This document shows, piece by piece, positions 25,750-33,491 of a stretch of 64,000 bases of DNA (its first letter is position 1; each line of letters starts with the position of its first letter). Source of the DNA: RUG334 sp045599645 (lineage in GTDB: Bacteria > Muiribacteriota > Ozemobacteria > Ozemobacterales > Ozemobacteraceae); assembly GCA_045599645.1 (NCBI GenBank), contig JAZRWI010000068.1, positions 9,098 to 73,097 on the forward strand, written 5' to 3'. The notes below the pieces were generated by a model. The model saw nothing but the letters and a program-made list of their open reading frames with translations, had not been told where the DNA came from and searched no databases. The translations under genes and the position numbers were made by a program.

Positions 25750-27033
25750 TTACATCTGTGCTAGTATTTTTACTTCGCAGGGTCTGAGGTTGTAATCAAA
25801 AGAGTAGGGCAGATAATTCATCTGGTATTCCGGACTTATATCAACGATGCCTTTATCACCAAGAATAGCAGTTAAATCAGGAATAAATATATTTTGATGA
25901 TTCTGATTATCTTTATTCAACATAACTAAAATTTGTTTTTCGCCAGGAATACTCTTTTTAAAGCAGAATACATTTGCCCAATTTGCTTGATCAATAATTT
26001 CAATTCCTTCTTCAACATTCAATACAGGGTAATTATCTTTCAAGGCATTAATTTTCTTAATATAAGAAGAAAAATCAATTAAAGTATTTTCCCAATCACC
26101 TGGTTGAGTTTTTACAACATTAAGTGGCTTTGTGAAACCGAATTCAAAACCTATTGGAATCATGTAGCCTGCGCTGAAAACGGCATCAAACAATAGCTGA
26201 CGTTTAATAGCTTCTATATTACCATGAGTTTCGGCAATCATTCTTTCTGAATCATGTGATTCAGGGAAAGATAGTGTTTTTACAATACTAGAAGTCTTAT
26301 AGTATTGTTCCATGCCCCAGAATTCATTGAAGTCCCAATACTTGGTGGAGTTGAACAGATAGTCAAAGCCAAGATTTGCTAATTCCTGAACCTGTTTAAA
26401 ATCGCAGCCCAAAGATTCGGCTAAAAACAGGCAACCAGGCTTGAAATCCTTTGACTTAGGTATTAAATAGCTCCATAATTCAGAAGGAACCTGATAAGCC
26501 ATATCGCATCTGAAACCATCAACACCCATTTCAAGATAAAATTTCATCATGTTCCACCAGAAATTCCAGAGGTTATCTCGATCAGGGGAATTTAGATTAT
26601 CTACTTCTGCTAAGTCTCCCCAGGCATGCCATTCACCATCATGCATTGCTCCAGGATTTATAACTTTTCCATTTTCATCAAGCTTATACCAGTTTTTGTG
26701 TTCAGCAATTAAATCACAATCAATTGCAGTGTGATTTATTACTAAGTCCATAATAAACTTCATACCTGAATCATGACACTTGTTTATAAAAGACTTTAAC
26801 TGGTCAAATGGTTTAACATCTATTGAATTATCAATGAATATTTCAGCAATTCTATAATAATCTTTTGGAGAATAAAGGCTTCCACTAAAGCCAGAGTAGT
26901 GGAATGGGTTAACCCAGATAGCATTGAAGCCCATGTCTTTAATTCTGTCAATCTGTTCTTCCCAGCGCGGCATTGAGCCGACTATTCTAGGGAACATGTT
27001 ATAGAGTCTAAGAGCGCAATTACTTTTTTCCAT
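25750..27033 (-). CDS. Glycoside hydrolase family 13 (alpha-amylase-like) enzyme
   Basis: A 427-residue cytoplasmic protein with the GH13 barrel. The four classical motifs are visible: DLVINH at 96-101, the nucleophile Asp177 in 'GVDGFRCDMAY', the acid/base Glu206 in 'LFLAESLG', and 'SHDSER' with His260-Asp261. No signal peptide, and a short C-terminal beta domain. It would act on cytoplasmic alpha-glucans or transfer maltosyl or glucosyl units; the exact specificity cannot be read. It overlaps the membrane-protein gene upstream by 14 bases, forming a three-gene minus-strand operon with a glycosyltransferase. Confidence 0.9.
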   Translation of the reverse strand: MEKSNCALRLYNMFPRIVGSMPRWEEQIDRIKDMGFNAIWVNPFHYSGFSGSLYSPKDYYRIAEIFIDNSIDVKPFDQLKSFINKCHDSGMKFIMDLVINHTAIDCDLIAEHKNWYKLDENGKVINPGAMHDGEWHAWGDLAEVDNLNSPDRDNLWNFWWNMMKFYLEMGVDGFRCDMAYQVPSELWSYLIPKSKDFKPGCLFLAESLGCDFKQVQELANLGFDYLFNSTKYWDFNEFWGMEQYYKTSSIVKTLSFPESHDSERMIAETHGNIEAIKRQLLFDAVFSAGYMIPIGFEFGFTKPLNVVKTQPGDWENTLIDFSSYIKKINALKDNYPVLNVEEGIEIIDQANWANVFCFKKSIPGEKQILVMLNKDNQNHQNIFIPDLTAILGDKGIVDISPEYQMNYLPYSFDYNLRPCEVKILAQM

Positions 27034-27532
27034 CTTTTTCTCCTTTGTTTACATAATAAAGTTTATTTATAATATCTAGGATTTTTTTTGCTTCTTTTAA
27101 ACTTCTTGTTTCATAAAACAATTCCTTATTATCGTGTTCAATAATGAAAATAGAATACATGGGATCAAATTTTTGACCATTCTCACTTCGTTCTGAAGTT
27201 TCCAATATTGTATCTGACCAGTTTTCCAAGGGAATTGACTTGTTAAATGGTGGTTCTCGCATATCCTGTTGAAAGTTCACTTCATTATTTTTAATTTCAA
27301 CCTTCATGTTCTGATAAGCTAAATTCTTACCTAGGAAGAAAAATAAAATAAAGAAGAAGAGTAGAAAAAGCCACTCATCCCATTGTTCTATAAATTTAAA
27401 TCCATTATATCTACCAAATAATAAAGGTAAAAAGAACGACATAAACAAGAAGAAAACCCCAAGAACTATTTCTAAAACAGGGTAGTAAGTAAAACCGATT
27501 AAACGTCTTTCTTGAATAATGTTTAAAATCAT
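27020..27532 (-). CDS. Small membrane protein of unknown function
   Basis: A 170-residue protein with two strongly hydrophobic segments (about 17-40 and 53-72) and a soluble C-terminal domain (about 75-165) of mixed strands and helices, ending basic. I recognise no family. It overlaps its upstream neighbour by 4 bases and its downstream neighbour by 14 bases, so it is surely translated with them and may accompany the lipid-linked glycosyltransferase. Confidence 0.7.
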   Translation of the reverse strand: MILNIIQERRLIGFTYYPVLEIVLGVFFLFMSFFLPLLFGRYNGFKFIEQWDEWLFLLFFFILFFFLGKNLAYQNMKVEIKNNEVNFQQDMREPPFNKSIPLENWSDTILETSERSENGQKFDPMYSIFIIEHDNKELFYETRSLKEAKKILDIINKLYYVNKGEKDGKK

Positions 27533-29196
27533 TCTTTTTTAACTCCCTGATATACAACAATCCAACCACTTTCTTCTACACTTAATTCAAGATTAGTTTT
27601 AAGTATATTAGAAATTACTTCTTTCGAATCTGTTGGCATTACAAGAAAACTGTCTTTTTGTATTTTATCTTTTATTTCTTCATCTGTAGAAATCATTAAA
27701 TCAAATCCATCCTGAGTGGGAAAATCAAGTTTATTGTTTACTGCAAGATTTTTGTAATTCTTGCCAGTGTAAAAATACCATGCATTAATTGGTCTTCCAC
27801 AGCAGATGAAGTCGGATGTAGGCATTCTTTTTATTCTGTTAAGCAATCCATGATTACTCGGTAAGTATGAACTACTGGAAATAGGTTCATGGCCTTGTAT
27901 TGCAGGAACAGTAAAAAGTATCAGACTAGGAATCAACATAGCGGCAGGAATTAAGACACTCTTATTTAGTTTCTTAATTCTGAATGCTATCATTATCATT
28001 GATGAAAACAACCAGAACACACCAGTAAATATTAATGTTTGTGAAATAACTCTAGCTTCGTTAGAAATTATAGCACCCCAAATAGTGAAAGTAATACCGG
28101 CAAGCGTTGTTGGAATGATTATAGCTAAATTATGCATTCTTCTCATTTTAACAACTTCTATTGATTCTTTAGTATTCTCATCTTTTGAAAAGTATATTGC
28201 CTGGAATGCTGGAGCTGTCAAAAGGAGCAATGGAGGTAATGAGGATAAAAATTGTGAACATTCTCTTGAGGTCATTAACAATCTAACAACAAAAGGTAAG
28301 AAAGCCCAACTAACAAGATATGCTACAGCTGGATCATCTTTAATTTCCCTTATTTTTTGTTTTAGTTCCAATAACCAAATTGTTGTCCAAGGGAAAACAG
28401 CTATTACAGGTAGAAAAAGGAATAAGAAGAATGGAGTATTATGATAATCATTAAAGAAATTATTGTAAGGTAAATCTAGTAATAAATATTTTAATAAGCC
28501 AGGATTGATAAATACCTGTATAGAATACCAGCCCAAGCCAAAAATCACGAAGCTGATAATGCCTGGTATAAATTTATATAGCTTTTTAATAGATTCTTTC
28601 TGACCTGTATAGATTGCTGTTAATGTTATTGCCAAGACAGGTAACAAAACGCCAAAACCTGAAAATAAAAAAGCAACAGATAATATCAACCAAAAGGTTA
28701 ATCTTAGTTGCTTAGTAGGATTATTCAAATAATAGAAGAAGCAAAGGCATAGCAAAGCTTCAAAGGCTGTATTGAATGGAGTGGGTGATAAAAATCTGAA
28801 TGAGATCTGAAATAAAGCTGAAGTGCATAATAATAAACACGAAATTACGGCTGTTTGTGTCCCAAAGAACAACTTTGCAATAAAATAAATACAAACTGCT
28901 GTTAAACCGGCTGCAACACTCAGAAAGAATCTGGCTCCAAATTCAGTAAATCCAAAGAACTTAAAACCAAAAGCAGTTATCCAATATACGCCAGGTGGAA
29001 GTTCAAAATGTTTAAATCCATTTAAAATTGGTGTTGAAAGATTATTGTTATCAATCATGTATCTTGCTATGGAACCTATCATACCTTCTGTTGGTTCAAG
29101 CAAACCCATGGTTCCAATATTGTATAATACAGGTAGCATACCTGCCAGGAATACAATAATTGGCAGATAGTTGTTGATTTTACGTGAAGTAGCCAT
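27529..29196 (-). CDS. Membrane glycosyltransferase, ArnT/PMT (GT39/GT83) family
   Basis: A 555-residue protein with about 10-12 transmembrane segments. The N-terminal loop carries the acidic motif 'GLLEPTEGMIGSIARYMID' (near residues 31-49) typical of ArnT-like transferases, followed by 'HFELPPGVYWITAFGFKFFG'. The C-terminal 130 residues are soluble and would be periplasmic. The family transfers a sugar from a polyprenyl-phosphate carrier onto lipids or proteins. It is first in the minus-strand operon with the unknown membrane protein and the GH13 enzyme. Confidence 0.85.
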   Translation of the reverse strand: MATSRKINNYLPIIVFLAGMLPVLYNIGTMGLLEPTEGMIGSIARYMIDNNNLSTPILNGFKHFELPPGVYWITAFGFKFFGFTEFGARFFLSVAAGLTAVCIYFIAKLFFGTQTAVISCLLLCTSALFQISFRFLSPTPFNTAFEALLCLCFFYYLNNPTKQLRLTFWLILSVAFLFSGFGVLLPVLAITLTAIYTGQKESIKKLYKFIPGIISFVIFGLGWYSIQVFINPGLLKYLLLDLPYNNFFNDYHNTPFFLFLFLPVIAVFPWTTIWLLELKQKIREIKDDPAVAYLVSWAFLPFVVRLLMTSRECSQFLSSLPPLLLLTAPAFQAIYFSKDENTKESIEVVKMRRMHNLAIIIPTTLAGITFTIWGAIISNEARVISQTLIFTGVFWLFSSMIMIAFRIKKLNKSVLIPAAMLIPSLILFTVPAIQGHEPISSSSYLPSNHGLLNRIKRMPTSDFICCGRPINAWYFYTGKNYKNLAVNNKLDFPTQDGFDLMISTDEEIKDKIQKDSFLVMPTDSKEVISNILKTNLELSVEESGWIVVYQGVKKE

Positions 29197-29330
29197 ATTT
29201 AGGATAATTGCCTCTCTATGTTTTTTATAGTTTACAATATTTAAAGTGTTAAATACAAGACCCTTCGACTCTTTACCATAAATAAAAAAAGTGTTATGTT
29301 ATGGTTATCTTAATTTTTCGGAGCTATGTA

Positions 29331-30281
29331 ATGACAGATATTAGAAATCTTAGCATTGGTGTTGATCTTGGTGGAACTAAAGTAGCTGTTGGACTTTGTA
29401 GTAATGGCGAAATTCTCAAGAAGTCCATATTTCCAACACAGGCTAATAATGGATTTGATAGCATAATCGATACTATTATATCAGCAGTTAAGACCGTTAT
29501 GGGTGACACTGAACTTAAGGACGTCAGAGGCTTGGGTATAGGTGCTGCTGGTCAGATTAATCCAATTACAGGCGAAGTTATATACGCTCCAAATTTGCAC
29601 TGGGAACATGCTCCTTTAGGCAAGACCCTTGAAACCAAGCTTGGTTTACCAGTAAAGGTTCTAAACGATGTTCGTGCAGCAACAGTAGCAGAACAGAAGT
29701 TTGGTAATGGTAAAGGCCTTAGAAACTTTGGTAATCTTTTTATCGGAACAGGTGTAGGTTCAGGCTGGGTTATCAATGGTATGCTTATGAACGGTGCCAC
29801 AAATTCAGCCGGTGAAATTGGTCATATTTGTCTTGATCCTAATGGTCCAATGTGTGGTTGTGGGCATAAGGGATGCCTTGAAGCATATTCTTCTGGCACA
29901 GGCATGGAAAATTATTGTAAAGACCAGATAAAAAAAGGTAGAAAGTCAATTATTATAGAAATGGCTGAAAATGACATTAACAAGATAAGAGGACCAATTA
30001 TCGGTAAAGCAGCACAACTTCAAGATGAATTGGCTATTGAAGCTATTAAACGTGTTGGTTATTATCTTGGTCTGGCATTAGCTAATGTTCATACACTTAT
30101 GAACCCTGAAGTCATTCTTCTTGGTGGTGGCATGATGGCACTCAAAGATATTTTTATGCCAGTTCTTGAAGAAACAATGAAGAAACATATACTTCCAGTT
30201 GCTAATGAAGGCATACTTGTAAGAGAAGCAAGATTCCAGAATGATGCTGTATTACTTGGCGGTGCAGCAATTTTCGCATGA
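29331..30281 (+). CDS. ROK-family sugar kinase (glucokinase-like)
   Basis: A 316-residue protein. The start is the ATG at 29331, with GGAG 7 bases upstream; an in-frame TTG/ATG at 29301 has no such site. It has the phosphate-binding 'GVDLGGTKVAVG' at about 10-21, the catalytic Asp in 'LNDVRAA' (113), EIGH at 162-165 and the ROK zinc motif CGCGHKGC at 175-182. ROK kinases with this pattern phosphorylate glucose or a related sugar using ATP. It overlaps the next gene, a mutase-like protein, by 4 bases, so the pair probably handles the same sugar phosphate. Confidence 0.93.
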   Translation: MTDIRNLSIGVDLGGTKVAVGLCSNGEILKKSIFPTQANNGFDSIIDTIISAVKTVMGDTELKDVRGLGIGAAGQINPITGEVIYAPNLHWEHAPLGKTLETKLGLPVKVLNDVRAATVAEQKFGNGKGLRNFGNLFIGTGVGSGWVINGMLMNGATNSAGEIGHICLDPNGPMCGCGHKGCLEAYSSGTGMENYCKDQIKKGRKSIIIEMAENDINKIRGPIIGKAAQLQDELAIEAIKRVGYYLGLALANVHTLMNPEVILLGGGMMALKDIFMPVLEETMKKHILPVANEGILVREARFQNDAVLLGGAAIFA

Positions 30282-31210
30282 AGCCAATACAACCATCATT
30301 ATTAAAGAAAGAGCTAATTCAGAATGGCAGTTGGGCAGAATCTCAAGACTATTCTGAATTAGTTTTGCACATTCAAAATGTTTGCAAGGATTGTCCAAGT
30401 ATAATACTTGGGTATTCTGCACATTTTGATTCTAAGGCATATTCAACCCTGATTGCAGAGAAAATAACAGAGTGGGGAATCAATGTTTTTATTCCCGAAT
30501 TTGCTGTCCCATTATCTGCCATTTCTCACGCTATAATTACAAGAAATATGCAATTAGCTTTATATGTAGAAGAATCATCAGAATCTGAGATTATTCTGAT
30601 ACCTATTTCTACACATGGTGGTTTATTTGACGAACAAGATTTACAAACTAAGTTTGTAATAAAAAAAGATAAAAAAGGTGTTATCGGTAGTACCGATGTA
30701 TTAAACAGTTATGTAAAACATCTTGCAGGTTTTGCTGATCCATTTATTGAAAATGGTGTAAGTTTTAATAATCTACAAATACCTTTCCCTGAGCTTGAAG
30801 CTTTATTAAAGCAGAATGAACAATTACATATCTTATTTGAGTCTGATGTAAATGGTATTTCAGCAAATATTAGCGAAAATGGTTGCTTGCTTAAGCTCGA
30901 TGATAACAACAAAAGCATTTCGACTGATGAAATTGCTTTAAGAATAGCTAATTATCTTATAAAGGAAAGATATGCAACAGGTTGCGTTATTGGACCTGCT
31001 AATAAAATTGATTTATTCAGTCAAATCGATGAAACCATAGAAGTTGAAGGTAATCGATTTGATTTATGTTACCAGGCTGGTTTTTCTAATTTACTTCTTG
31101 GGTGGTGGCCTGACAGCCTGATTGCGCTTCAAGGTAGTAGTTGCTTTGGTGATGGCTTATTATCTGCTATATATTATATAGAATCTTTGAGGACATTGAA
31201 GGAGTATTGA
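30278..31210 (+). CDS. Degenerate phosphohexomutase-like protein
   Basis: A 310-residue protein. Residues about 39-100 resemble the first part of phosphoglucomutase/phosphomannomutase ('IILGYSAHFDSKAYSTLIAEKI', 'VFIPEFAVPLSAISHAI'), but the place of the catalytic TASHNP serine loop reads VEESSES. The end (about 240-305) resembles the third and later domains: a 'GCVIGP...' strand, then 'EVEGNRFDLCYQAGF', where mutases have 'YETPVGFKYI', and 'GDGLLSAIYYIESL'. The metal loop (DGDxDR) is missing, and at 310 residues it is far shorter than the usual 450-550. It is probably not a mutase and may be a regulatory or binding relative. The 4-base overlap with the ROK kinase suggests a shared substrate. 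Confidence 0.6.
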   Translation: MKPIQPSLLKKELIQNGSWAESQDYSELVLHIQNVCKDCPSIILGYSAHFDSKAYSTLIAEKITEWGINVFIPEFAVPLSAISHAIITRNMQLALYVEESSESEIILIPISTHGGLFDEQDLQTKFVIKKDKKGVIGSTDVLNSYVKHLAGFADPFIENGVSFNNLQIPFPELEALLKQNEQLHILFESDVNGISANISENGCLLKLDDNNKSISTDEIALRIANYLIKERYATGCVIGPANKIDLFSQIDETIEVEGNRFDLCYQAGFSNLLLGWWPDSLIALQGSSCFGDGLLSAIYYIESLRTLKEY

Positions 31211-31212
31211 TT

Positions 31213-32085
31213 ATGCGAAGTCACCATAGTTCTGGTTCTCCTGTTGGAGGTTTCTTTGTAGTCGGTAGTTTTTTTGTATTCGTCATGGCATTAATTGCAT
31301 TAGGCTTTTATTGGAATTACCATAATAGGAAAAAAATAAAAAAGTTCATAGAAAAAAATGGTTTAAATTATAAACCTTCAGATTCTCAAATTATTTCACA
31401 GTTTACTCCATTTTATAAAATTAATCTTAAAACTTATGATACAGGCTCTCTGACTGATATTATTACCGGAACCAAGAATAATATTAAGATTACGATGTTA
31501 AGCACTGAACAGAAGAGTGGCAATCATGGTGTTTATTACAATCATGGTAATGTAAACTTTAAACAATTAGTAAATAACCAGAATGCAGACTTTAGAAAAA
31601 TTAATAATGATACTGAAAAGCAGCCGGATGAAACATCGGTTATGCCGGGATTATTGCCACTGAAGTTGAATTCCTGTTCCACCATTTTGAAATTAGAAGG
31701 AGATTTCAATCTCCCTAAGTTTAAGTTGGTTAGTAGATGGACACCACCTCAAATGTTTAAAAATCTGGTTAAATTACCTGAAATGGAATTACCTGATTAT
31801 GCGATAAAATTTCCCGGTGAATTTGGAAAATACTTTTACGTTGATTATTATGAAGATGAATCCATAAGACAATTGTTTGATCTCAATCTTTTAAACGATT
31901 TCGTAAGAAAAAATTTAAAAGCTAAAGGTCCTATAATAGGATTGCCCTGGCAATTTATTTCATTAGGCAATATAGTAATTGTAGATTTTGCAATGCCAAC
32001 TAATGCTGATATGAAAATCAATTTATTAGAAAATGCAATCAGGCTAACTCTAATGTTTAATAATGAAGCAAAACATCTTTCTTAA
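31213..32085 (+). CDS. Membrane-anchored protein of unknown function
   Basis: A 290-residue protein. The ATG at 31213 is preferred because AAGGAG (31199-31204) is 8 bases upstream; the alternative TTG at 31207 is only 2 bases from it. One transmembrane helix (about 15-35) is followed by a basic stretch, so the 250-residue remainder is cytoplasmic. That part has a beta-rich pattern without recognisable motifs. It follows the mutase-like gene almost without gap. No function can be assigned. Confidence 0.65.
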   Translation: MRSHHSSGSPVGGFFVVGSFFVFVMALIALGFYWNYHNRKKIKKFIEKNGLNYKPSDSQIISQFTPFYKINLKTYDTGSLTDIITGTKNNIKITMLSTEQKSGNHGVYYNHGNVNFKQLVNNQNADFRKINNDTEKQPDETSVMPGLLPLKLNSCSTILKLEGDFNLPKFKLVSRWTPPQMFKNLVKLPEMELPDYAIKFPGEFGKYFYVDYYEDESIRQLFDLNLLNDFVRKNLKAKGPIIGLPWQFISLGNIVIVDFAMPTNADMKINLLENAIRLTLMFNNEAKHLS

Positions 32086-32099
32086 GTAGATAAATTTGC

Positions 32100-32128
32100 T
32101 TGACCAATTTTTTTAAACGTTAGATAAT
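32100..32128 (+). promoter_or_regulatory. Sigma-70-type promoter of the phosphofructokinase gene
   Basis: TTGACC at 32100-32105 and GATAAT at 32123-32128 with a 17-base spacer. The same TTGACC-N17-GATAAT form, with GTTA just before the -10, recurs at 33429-33457. Confidence 0.65.
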
Positions 32129-32160
32129 TATAACAATCTTAAAAAACAGGAGTCATATAC

Positions 32161-33369
32161 ATGGCTAAAGTAGGAAATGTACTTATCGCTCAGGGTGGTG
32201 GTCCAACCGCCGTTATTAATCAGAGTGTTGTTGGCGCAGTTCTAGAAGCTCGCAAATATCCTCAGGTTGGTAATATTTATGGTGCAATTCATGGTGTTCA
32301 TGGCATTATCGAAGAAGATTTTGTTGACCTTACCCAGGCTACTACTCACAATCTCGAAAGAGTTGCTGTAACTCCAAGTTCTGCTCTTCTTTCAACTCGT
32401 GACAAACCAGATGCAGAATATTGCAAGAAGATATTCGACGTTTGTAAGAAGTATGATATTAAGTATTTCTTCTATAATGGTGGTAATGACTCAGCAGATG
32501 CTATCAGAATAGTTAATGATAATGCAGCAGCTGCTGGTTATGAACTTCGCTGTGTTCATATACCAAAAACTATCGATAACGACCTTCGCGTAACTGACCA
32601 CTGCCCAGGCTACGGTTCAGCAGCAAAGTTCGTTGCTTCTGCATTTGCAGGTGCTAACCTTGATAACCGTTCTTTGCCAGGCGTTTATATAGGCGTAGTA
32701 ATGGGCCGCAATGCCGGTTTCTTGACTGCTGCCGCTGCTCTTGCAAAGAAGTATGAAGATGATGGTCCACACCTCATTTATTTACCAGAAAGAGCTTTTG
32801 ATACTGAAAAGTTCCTCAGCGATGTAAATGATTGCTATAAGAAATATGGCAGATGTATTATTGCTGTATCTGAAGGTATCGTTGACGCTCAGGGTAACCC
32901 AATCATCACTAACCTTCTTGGCAACACTGAACGTGACTCTCATGGCAATGTTCAGCTTTCTGGCACCGGTGCTCTTGGCGATGCTCTTGGCAAGGTAATT
33001 AAAGAAAAGCTCAATATTAAGCGTGTTCGCTCTGATACTTTCGGTTATCTCCAGAGAAGCTTCCTTGGTTGTGTTTCTGAAGTTGACCAGCAGGAAGCTC
33101 GTGAAGTCGGTGAAAGAGCTGCTCAGTTCGCTATCTGGAACGATGTTGATGGTTCTGTTTCTATCCGCAGAACTGGTGACTATTCTGTTGACTATGTTCT
33201 TACTGAACTTAAGAACGTTGCAAAAGAAACTAAGTCTATGCCGGATAACTTCATCAACAAAGATGGTAACTATGTAACTCCGGACTTCATCCACTATGCA
33301 AGACCATTGATTGGCAAAAATATGCCAGATTACGAACGCTTGCAGTGTCCCAAGGTTCCAAAGAAGTAA
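32161..33369 (+). CDS. 6-phosphofructokinase, PPi-dependent type
   Basis: A 402-residue PFK-family protein. 'GGGPTAVIN' is at 12-20, the phosphoryl-donor loop reads GGND at 107-110, and the substrate loop reads PKTIDND at 135-141. Asp in place of the second Gly of the ATP-type GGDG, together with Lys in PKTIDND, is the known signature of PPi-dependent enzymes, so it should use pyrophosphate reversibly in glycolysis and gluconeogenesis. Other marks are 'GRNAGFLTAAAAL' and 'GYLQRS'. It is a single-gene unit with its own promoter and terminator, and its codons look more biased than its neighbours', consistent with high expression. Confidence 0.93.
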   Translation: MAKVGNVLIAQGGGPTAVINQSVVGAVLEARKYPQVGNIYGAIHGVHGIIEEDFVDLTQATTHNLERVAVTPSSALLSTRDKPDAEYCKKIFDVCKKYDIKYFFYNGGNDSADAIRIVNDNAAAAGYELRCVHIPKTIDNDLRVTDHCPGYGSAAKFVASAFAGANLDNRSLPGVYIGVVMGRNAGFLTAAAALAKKYEDDGPHLIYLPERAFDTEKFLSDVNDCYKKYGRCIIAVSEGIVDAQGNPIITNLLGNTERDSHGNVQLSGTGALGDALGKVIKEKLNIKRVRSDTFGYLQRSFLGCVSEVDQQEAREVGERAAQFAIWNDVDGSVSIRRTGDYSVDYVLTELKNVAKETKSMPDNFINKDGNYVTPDFIHYARPLIGKNMPDYERLQCPKVPKK

Positions 33370-33385
33370 TTAACTGATAAAACTA

Positions 33386-33420
33386 AGACGGCTTGTTGCA
33401 TTAGCATCAAGCCGTTTTTC
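33386..33420 (+). terminator. Rho-independent terminator of the phosphofructokinase gene
   Basis: Stem ACGGCTTG (33388-33395) with CAAGCCGT (33408-33415), extended by A/T pairs, then a T-run. Confidence 0.8.
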
Positions 33421-33428
33421 TTTTTTAC

Positions 33429-33457
33429 TTGACCTATCAGTCTAAAAGTTAGATAAT
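33429..33457 (+). promoter_or_regulatory. Sigma-70-type promoter of the methyltransferase gene
   Basis: TTGACC at 33429-33434 and GATAAT at 33452-33457 with a 17-base spacer. The expected start near 33464 makes the in-frame TTG at 33471 an unlikely start codon and favours the ATG at 33492. Confidence 0.65.
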
Positions 33458-33491
33458 CACGCTATTCTAATTGATAAAGAAAGACATAATC

